DNA of 64,000 nt from Chrysomallon squamiferum. Lineage: Eukaryota; Mollusca; Gastropoda; Neomphalida; Peltospiridae. Shown in pieces: positions 42,001 to 64,000 of this stretch (positions within the stretch are counted from its first letter, which is position 1; each line of letters begins with the position of its first letter). The stretch lies in NCBI GenBank assembly GCA_012295275.1, contig CM022665.1, forward strand, positions 31,672,957-31,736,956, in the 5' to 3' direction. The notes beneath the pieces are model-generated. The model was not told where the DNA came from and made no database searches. It saw only the letters and a program-made list of their open reading frames with translations. A program made the translations under genes and the position numbers.

Positions 42001-42896
42001 CATAGTGTACATTTGATTAGGCATCACCATTTACAACCTTCAGCATAAGTTAGAAAATCCATTAATTATAGTATAACAAGTTGTGATCGAATAAAATTAT
42101 GTGTACTGTATTAGTAGTACCTATTTTCTTTTATTCTTTTTGTTAATTTTTTTTTATTATTATTTATTTAATTTTTTATAAAAACAGACCAGAACTTAGT
42201 TCAGTAGTAAAGAACTTCCTCACATTGTCTTTCAACATTCAGTACGAAGGTGTTCTGAAGATCATGGAAAAACTTTCTTTGATCTACCAGGACTTGGTCA
42301 TTAATCTTATCTCCGACATGACACAGGCTGTCCATAGTTTAGAGAACAAGAGAGGATCTGGCATTGACAAACGACTCAGGTGTGATTTTAGTTAGATATA
42401 TAATTAGTAAACCACATGTACTTAGACACTTTGTTTCCAGTTCTGCTGGTTCAATTTTACTGAAGAAAAAAAAGCACTTAGGGTGCTTTTTGGTATATTT
42501 TTCCATTTTTATTGTTAGACCGAGAAACAAATATGATGGTGTCAAATTTAATTAAATAATCTTAATTTAATTATGTAATAAAATAATATCTCATTGATAC
42601 ATTAAGTGTTTTTTCAAGAACAGCTGTAAAATGTTCTGCTTTTGTAAGATATATATACAAGGATACTTTTAAGATGTATATTAAGTATTCTTACTTTTCA
42701 TAAGAAATTAGAAATATTTAAATTTCAGTTCAGGTTAAAGTTTTATTTTTTATTTTATTTTATTTTTTATTTTTTCAGAAATTGTTATTTCTCTGTTCTT
42801 CAGCAACTTGGTGAACAGGGATTGAGAGAAATATCAAAATTGAAAGAAATGGAAAATATGGACATGGAACTAGACTTCACTTCTGAAAACTCATAA
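17728..42896 (+). CDS. MMS22L: MMS22L, replication-fork repair protein (complete, 33 coding exons)
   Basis: MMS22L pairs with TONSL and helps load RAD51 on post-replicative DNA at stalled or broken forks. Coding exons: 17728-17857, 18615-18729, 19295-19417, 19587-19636, 20087-20162, 22152-22282, 23185-23312, 23851-23964, 24941-25019, 26882-27006, 27327-27386, 28199-28318, 28743-28795, 29408-29467, 29967-30074, 30582-30693, 31046-31218, 31684-31817, 33288-33378, 33938-34017, 34634-34754, 35239-35316, 35777-35935, 36491-36617, 36970-37140, 38433-38555, 39082-39180, 39393-39437, 40010-40141, 40712-40770, 41522-41656, 42188-42379, 42779-42896. They total 3,621 nt in one frame: 1,206 residues (human protein about 1,240). 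Colinear matches to the vertebrate family: ELFGYQFVTQLAL near the N-terminus, CCLSLTNIW in the middle, SKFHQRRMQELTESGLQNF, LWKMISLYLEAVQDIFE, and QYLVEACK plus LQQLGEQGL at the C-terminus. All introns are GT-AG. The ATG has a good context (A at -3, G at +4) and an in-frame stop upstream. The exon 6 donor (22283) was chosen by phase over a nearby GC donor. Confidence 0.95.
20163..22151. other. MMS22L intron 5 (about 2 kb), no feature seen
   Basis: AT-rich intronic sequence. Open frames such as 20151-20333 (minus) and 21156-21344 (plus) lack homology or splice context. Nothing else is supported. Confidence 0.5.
22345..22560 (+). repeat. Decayed dispersed repeat (molluscan SINE-like)
   Basis: The text runs 'tgatgcccagtgataaag', then 'ccacaactggagtaacaaag' and 'gtgggatagtgcatataaa' before 'agatcctttgctgttaatt', the signature I associate with an abundant repeat of molluscan genomes. 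The beginning looks tRNA-derived ('gcccagtgataaag'). It is in MMS22L intron 6. Confidence 0.55.
24071..24430 (+). repeat. Degenerate tandem repeat ending in a dispersed-repeat fragment
   Basis: The motif 'gcagggctgagatatgatgg' plus 'gttataattttatattttcc' plus 'aatctcag' occurs at about 24110-24157 and again, diverged, at 24265-24312; a third partial copy starts near 24342. The last one runs into 'cacccctcactgggccattt', another piece of the repeat family seen at 22345-22560. It lies in MMS22L intron 8. Confidence 0.55.
25254..25918. mobile_element. MITE-like palindromic element with about 200-bp inverted arms, TTAA-flanked
   Basis: The left arm (about 25254-25470) reads CAGTAAATTTGG, then GTTCACTGGTAC and CAAGAAGAAACCCAG, then TTAACACATGA. 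The right arm (about 25700-25918) is its imperfect reverse complement: TCATGTGTTAA, CTTGGGTTTCTTCTTG, GTACCAGTGAACTC, ending CCAAAGTTACTG. Both ends abut TTAA (25250-25253 and 25919-25922), a likely target-site duplication as used by piggyBac and Kolobok-type transposases. There is no coding capacity in the 665 bp, so it is non-autonomous. It lies in intron 9 of MMS22L. Because TTAA is palindromic, it could instead be the outermost part of the arms. Confidence 0.75.
27440..27575 (+). repeat. Possible decayed dispersed-repeat fragment
   Basis: The stretch 'gtgtatgtaaaagatccc' preceded by 'aaccatggtcatggtatttc' resembles the same repeat family as 22345-22560, but is strongly diverged. It lies in MMS22L intron 11. 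Confidence 0.3.
31818..33287. other. MMS22L intron 18 with a long minus-strand open frame
   Basis: The intron contains a poly-T run (32251-32272) and a 125-codon minus-strand open frame at 32615-32992. The open frame has no splice-site or motif support and I do not recognise it. It is longer than any other non-exonic ORF in the window, so it could be a retrocopy or transposon relic. Confidence 0.4.
38915..38942. repeat. (AT)n microsatellite
   Basis: AT dinucleotide run in MMS22L intron 26, upstream of a poly-T tract that precedes the acceptor of exon 27. Confidence 0.9.
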
Positions 42897-45655
42897 AAAG
42901 GATTATGTTCATGTAAGACTGACACATCCTGTACTTTTGTATATTTTGAAATGGTTAAAATCAAGCAATACATTATTTTAAAACTCATTAATTCAGGTGG
43001 TGAATATCTGTAAAATATTTTTAATCTACATGATTTTGTTGTCCTTACTTATACTTTATAATAGCAAGACAACAATCAGTTATAAGTGCTAAAAATAGTT
43101 TTAAAGGTAAAATTAAGCAATGTTCATTTATTAACTGATAAATATTCTATCTTCACCTGTGTCCCCATTCATCTGAGTCTGCTGACTATGAGTAAATGAA
43201 TATTAAAGATCCCTCCTACTGTCATAAATACCTCTTGAAGAGGTAGCTTTTTATTTCTTCTCTAGGATTAATACAAGGCTGACCTTACACTAGCCACAAA
43301 CATGCATTGACATCCTTCACTTCCCTATTTCTTATATTATCAAAGGAAAAACTTTACATGTGTAATTTACATAAACATACTCAACATACTCAAACTAAGA
43401 AAGTAGGTTAAGTTTAAATAGACAAGGAAAAACAATTTTTTATTTTTTTTAAAATTAAAATAGTTTTATCTACAGAAATAATTAAATCAGTTATATTACC
43501 ATTTGTGTGTATTATTTTCTTTAAATAGATTTAACCCTGTCAAGTCATTTCAGAAAACCATATAAATAATAAATTTAAAATAAATAACAACAAATTCATA
43601 ATTTAAATGCATTTATTTGTTCCTGAGAACATGACACAAGGTTGTCATGTTGTGATCTGCAGGCCTTGATTAGAATACATGTATAAAGTACTGCAGGAGT
43701 CTAGATCCATATTGCACTACTCAGTACATAAGTGAACTAAATTTACATCATTATTCTACACTTAAACATTATCCGGTCTTATTTGACCAAATATATAAAG
43801 ATTTTATGAAATTTACATAAAATCTGTTCTATTAAAAATAAAAAAAATAAGAAAGAAAATAAATGTATTAATTAGCCCAGCGAAAACAAAGCAGAATTAA
43901 AAAAAATACAACTTTTTTTTTGTTCAAACAATGCAGTGAAGAAAAAAAAAAAAAAAAAAAGGCATATCTAAAATAAATTAATTAAAATAATTTATAGTTA
44001 TAATGCTGCAATATAGAAGAAATTGTTTTGGTCATTTTTGGTTTATCAGCTGCTAATCTTTCAATGAGGTGTATAAATTCATAATTCATGTTAACTTAAA
44101 AAGAAAACCAGTTACATACCAGTCTTAATCTGAAATTTCTAAATGTAATTCTACTGCAGACAAAATATAAGCTTGTTCTTTTTACTAATCAAGATAAAAA
44201 GAAAGGGATCAATGTATTTCTTAAAACCTGCAGTACTTCATGTTTGTTTTCAAAATGACTTAGTTATATCACATGATTTATCTAGTAACAGTAATTATGC
44301 ATAAACTGTATTGCATACAAAACAAATAAGTTACATTTATGGTGATTATACTGTGACAAAATACTTTTCAAAAAGAATTATCAATAATGTACAAGATAAA
44401 CTTCTTGCAATTAAGAAGAACAAAAAAAATTCACAATAATAATGAATTTTATACACCATACAAACCAATTTGGTTTCAGAACTATTCCATTTTTTTACAG
44501 TTGCACTTGACAAAAGTAAAGATAAATCTCTTGGAATAAAGAAGAAGGAAAAATTCACATTAATGAATTTTATACACCTTACAAACCAATTTGGTTTCAG
44601 AACAACACCACTTTTTACTCTTGCACTTGACAAAAGAAATATAAATTTAAAGCCATTTTATTTTAACCATCCTGTCAAATGTGATGCTGATTAAACATGA
44701 AACAGAAATATATTTGTATACCACTGAATGAACTTGTATATATTTTTAAAAATAGCAAATGCTATTCCAAAAGGCAATGGTACACATAATGAATGAAAAT
44801 ACAAAATTATAAGTAATGTATTTGTGTATTTCCAAGTATGAAAATAAAAGAACAGTATTGTAATGCATCAAAATTAATTTTAAATGTCATAATTGGACCT
44901 TCAGCAAAATATGTGTGAAATATTGAATGCCACTGACACGAATGATAAATGTATATACATAAAACAATCTGATGTCAACCTCAACTTAGAATGCTATATT
45001 TATAAACACAAAGAAAAGAAAACTTATATTTAATGATAAAACAATTTTTTTAAAAATAAAGGAAATTAAAACAAAAATAAAGTTTAAAAAAGAATACAAT
45101 AAACACTTATTTTAAAATGTAGTTTTTATCTAATTATCAAGTATCAAACAGTAAAATTAAATGTGTATAGATGTGTACATGTGTCAGAGTACACAAATGT
45201 TTAAAAATGTGGACTCGTATTTTAAAAAAATATCTAATACAGCCACCAAATAACCATGAAACAAATAAACTAAGTTTACTAATCATTAATAGTCATTTGT
45301 CAATATCAATTCTCAGAAGTATGAACAAAACCTACACTTCAGATAGAACAAGCCATTAATATTCAATCATATTTTTCTGTTCAGTAATCATTACAATCCC
45401 AGTCCTCTTGCATTCTAACAAATAATCTGTATGTGATGAACATGGTGCAGTTCAATGCACAATTTTAATTCCTAGTAAATTTTACTAAAATGTTAAAAGA
45501 AAATGTCAGTAGATTTTCTTGTCTAACAGTCATAATCTGGGATAGAAATGTTTGCTTTTTTGTAACTAAAATATTATATATTAAGTGCTTCTATTAATTT
45601 TTACAAATCTGTCATCGAGGAACACATCATTCACTGTGGAAATGAAAGTGATAAT
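42897..45655. other. Region between convergent MMS22L and SASH1-like genes (3' UTRs)
   Basis: MMS22L stops at 42896 on the plus strand and the SASH1-like gene stops at 45656 on the minus strand, so this 2.8 kb must hold both 3' UTRs and poly(A) sites. AATAAA-like hexamers occur on both strands (for example near 43567 and 43580), too many in such AT-rich DNA to choose one. Apart from the tandem duplication at 44395-44638, I see no feature. Confidence 0.6.
44395..44638. repeat. Two-copy tandem duplication of about 120 bp
   Basis: Copy 1 (about 44395-44518) and copy 2 (about 44519-44638) share 'gaattttatacacc', then 'acaaaccaatttggtttcag' and 'cttgcacttgacaaaag' or 'ttgcacttgacaaaagtaaa'. Divergence is about 15-20 percent. 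Both strands stay open across the pair, but there is no recognisable product. Confidence 0.85.
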
Positions 45656-60956
<15,301 letters not shown>

Positions 60957-62774
60957 CTGTAAATTCAGGAAAATAACAATAAATAAAAATAATTACAGTG
61001 AGAGGAAGGCAGCTTTAAGAGCCAAAATATAATCAAAACAACCATTAAAAATGAGTGAACTCTTATAATCTAATCATCAACTGCCATTTGCTTGAAACAG
61101 ATTATGATTTCAAATCCCCACAGTTCTTAATTATTTTAAACATTACAAGTGATGAGAGCCATTCATGTCTGAAGCATAATTTTTCTGTATCATAATAAGG
61201 AAACTCATACGTTAATACAGATACCTGCCCCTGAACATTATAATATTTCCATTAAAAATTAACTAAACAAATAATGAATTATCTTTTAAGCAAACTGCAA
61301 TACTTCACTAAATTCTTGATTTTGTGATTTTTTTTTTTTTTCAAAGCATTTATTTTGATATTTAGTATTTATTTTCAGAAGATTAACTTTCAAGCATTCT
61401 ATTTAAAGAGATGAATTAGTTTTTTGAAATTCTAATTTACATAAAGTAAACATCAGATGAATGCTATGACCAACTTTATTATGAAAAGTTATTTAAAGAT
61501 CTGAAAAAAATTCAGTTACAGAAATTTTCATACACATCTAGTAGATTTTCAAAATAAAACAAGTACAGAGTTAACATTATACAATTACTGGTATTAGTTT
61601 ACATTTCATTTTCTCCCATTCCTGTTGCTTAATACAAATTTTCTCAAATTATTTTTAATAGAGACCTTAAATTTTCATTTAAACATCTTCATATAAAATA
61701 CCAAATTTATTATTACACATTGCTACCACAAAACAATAAATAAAAATAAATACATAGATTTTAAAAATAAAATACATATATACATTTTAAAAATAAAATA
61801 AAACAATATAAAATAAAATAAAATAAAATAAAATAATATTATTAAAAGCAAAAATCATTATCATCACATCAACCAAGAAAAAATTAAAAGAATAATAAAA
61901 AGAACAGAATATTTTTTCTCCACTTTGGCACTGCTTCAAAACATTTCAAGGAGCCTTGAGAGTGTAGAATTCTGGTAGACATATCTGACAGGATGAGAAT
62001 CAGATGGAAATATGTGTTCCTACTGACTCACATGTTAGTTATGTAACTGTCACTTGAACAGACTCAAGTATGATTTTCAGTTCCAGCGATTTTTTTGGCA
62101 TGTCATTTATTAAGGTGGTTTTAATAAACAGAAAATGAAGCCAAAGTCACATATGATGTTATAAGTGGGTACTTGTAAAATAATTGGGTATTCATAGAAT
62201 CAAGAATTCATGTAGAAATGTTTATGATTTGAAAATTATGTGTGTATGTGTGATACATTATGTCTTCTGTACGTTCTGTTCCTTTTTCTCTACTCCCTCC
62301 CTCCGTCCCTCTCTCTCTTTCTCACCACTCCCACTCCTCATTTTGTTTTCTCTGTTTGTAAGTGATAGCTGTACATGCATGTCTGTATAGCAGTTTCTGC
62401 TTGAGTGTAATAAATTACAAGTATGTTTTGCTTATGCTTGGAATTTAAAAATATATTATGAAGCAGTTCATTTCAGCTTACAATTAATGGTTTTCAGTGC
62501 ATAACACTGAACTGGTTCATTGTTTATAAACATCTATCAACTGTCCCACCCTTGTTCCTGTGACATTTACATCATAACATAAGAAAAGAAACATTCCTAA
62601 AACAGACCACTCCTTCTGTACAGAATATTTACTTTGTTATTTACTTTGTGAGTTTGTCAAAAAAAAAGAAGAAATCAATACAATACTTTGCAAAAGATAA
62701 ATTTCAGTTGTTCCTTAACATTTTTGATGTTACAGAGATAATATTCTGCATTTACAACCCGGCATATTTTCTAG

Positions 62775-62815
62775 TGTGTATGTGTGTGTGTGTGTGCATG
62801 TGTGTGTGTTTGTTT
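62775..62815. repeat. (TG)n-rich microsatellite
   Basis: GTGTATGTGTGTGTGTGTGT-type run, interrupted once by CA, followed by GTTT repeats leading to the acceptor of the putative zinc-finger exon. Confidence 0.9.
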
Positions 62816-62827
62816 GTTTGCATTTAG

Positions 62828-62922
62828 GAGAATGTTTGCATGTGTTAAGATACTGTGCAGCAAATTTATGCAAAAGATATCTGGAAAGCAGATGTCCTTT
62901 CGATGACAAATGTGTTGGGAAT
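62828..62922 (+). CDS. Possible single exon with a CCCH zinc finger (fragment)
   Basis: After an acceptor-like TTTGCATTTAG, the frame reads ECLHVLRYCAANLCKRYLES, then RCPFDDKCVGN, followed by a donor-like AAT|GTTTAC. The Cys pattern C-x7-C-x5-C, followed three residues later by the exon end, is that of a CCCH finger (C-x7/8-C-x5-C-x3-H), with the His expected as the first residue of the next exon. Similar fingers occur in PARP12/ZC3HAV1-like proteins, which often have large families in invertebrates. The exon length (95 nt) gives phase 1 in and phase 0 out. No neighbouring exon was found, so it could be an isolated relic or part of a gene continuing to the right on the plus strand. Confidence 0.35.
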
Positions 62923-64000
62923 GTTTACAAAAAACCACCAACAAAAAAAAATATAGCAGAATCTTGTGTAACTCAGCCTATTTGTCTACTATAAAAATTG
63001 GAAAATAATCTAGCTTCCATCTGTCTTTTGGAAGTAGCTTACAAATTTTCTTCTTCTGAATTGTTTCCATCTTTTGTTTTGTTTATTTCTTTATTTATTA
63101 ATTTATTTTTATTTTTATTTGAAACAACAATAAAAACATATACTACTATCTAACAATTATATCAGGAAAAAATTTCTGGTTGTTTTAAGACTAAGTTACT
63201 AGGAGTAAGTATGATATATATTACAAAACCTGTTATTTTAAAGTTAAAAGATTAACATGTTTATACTTTCTAAGTTTTCTTGTTATGGTGTATATTCAGT
63301 AAATGAAGTAAACACAGTAGACTTAAAACATAAAATACATGTCACACATACAGGGCAACTATATTCAGTCTGTACCAAGTTCCAATGGACAGGTAAAAAG
63401 GTTATAAAAACTATTTCCATCAAAATTCAATTTCTGCTATAATTCATTTTACTTCTGTATTTCTTGCACCTTATACCAGTTCCAGCAATAAAAATAATGA
63501 ATTAGGTCCACAAATACAGCTTTGGAAAACAATTGTAAACATAATTTAGACCTCTGGCATCAGGTTGCAAAGCATTAGTGTCAGTATTCTCATGGCTGTT
63601 CTGGTCATTCAGAAAAGATTGCTTTGGCACACATATATTTGTTCATGTTGTTTATTCATTATATGAAAATTATAAAACACAGAACTATCAGCTTCTAACA
63701 TGTGGAATAATTATTTTACAAAATAATTATTTTGTGTCAAATTCCTTTATCAGTAGATAATCTAAAAGTTGTTTTAGTTAATTAACAAAACATTATACAG
63801 AGAATTTTGTGATAATCAGTTATATAAACTAAATATTACTCCATTTATTAATTTATTTTTCCAACTTCTTGAACATTTGAGTGGATATTTGTATAACAAC
63901 AATAATAATAATACAACTGTAAACTAATGATTTGGTAAAAGTAACAGAGCTTAACTTCAATAAGAATCTAACTTGCTGTCAGAGAAAGTCAAATTACCAT

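Larger units (their letters stand above)
60960..64000. other. Right end of window: probable upstream intron of the SASH1-like gene
   Basis: No minus-strand exon could be supported. The last bases (minus-strand ATG|GTAATTT at about 63996-63998) resemble a donor, so an exon may begin just beyond the edge. Microsatellites: AAAAT-rich at 61795-61838 and TG-rich at 62775-62815. A possible plus-strand exon at 62828 is listed separately. Confidence 0.4.

Noticed and set aside
44346-44694. Overlapping ORFs on both strands (95 and 74 codons)
   Set aside because: They come from the tandem duplication between the two convergent genes; no start context, splice sites or homology supports coding.

Overview
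The window is animal nuclear DNA: AT-rich, with genes split into many short exons, GT-AG introns, long homopolymers and microsatellites. Several dispersed repeat fragments read like repeats I associate with molluscan genomes (a 'gtgctggggtgtcgttaaacattcatt'-type fragment near 11150 and 'gggatagtgcatataaaagatcc' near 22500), so a mollusc, perhaps a gastropod or relative, is the best guess. There are no operons, CRISPR arrays or recognisable tRNA or rRNA genes. Long single-frame ORFs are scarce because exons average about 110 nt; the gene models below were built by hand from homology plus splice-site phase.

Layout. (1) 1-6100, minus strand: the 5' half of a PLP enzyme of the DSD1-type D-serine dehydratase / D-threonine aldolase family; it runs off the left edge. 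(2) 8850-13370, minus strand: two small two-exon genes of matching architecture, each coding for a signal peptide, a low-complexity Ser/Thr-rich or Asp/Gly-rich body and a hydrophobic C-terminus that looks like a GPI-anchor signal. I do not recognise either; they may be a tandem family. (3) 13370-17700: intergenic, rich in microsatellites, with two E2F-like sites ahead of the next gene. (4) 17728-42896, plus strand: a complete MMS22L gene, 33 coding exons, 1,206 residues, every exon junction in phase. (5) 42897-45655: shared downstream region of two converging genes, with a 120-bp tandem duplication. (6) 45656-60956, minus strand: SASH1-type adaptor gene, 12 coding exons giving the C-terminal 969 residues (SLY region, SH3, SAM, linker, SAM); its first exons lie to the right. 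(7) 60957-64000: likely SASH1 intron or upstream DNA, with a possible CCCH zinc-finger exon on the plus strand.

Mobile DNA: a 3.1-kb terminal-inverted-repeat element (50602-53728) with a decayed coding core of unknown family sits in a SASH1 intron and contains a 200-N assembly gap flanked by a 343-bp direct duplication. A 665-bp palindromic MITE-like element flanked by TTAA sits in MMS22L intron 9. The genes are not functionally linked: D-amino-acid metabolism, cell-surface proteins, replication-fork repair and a signalling scaffold.
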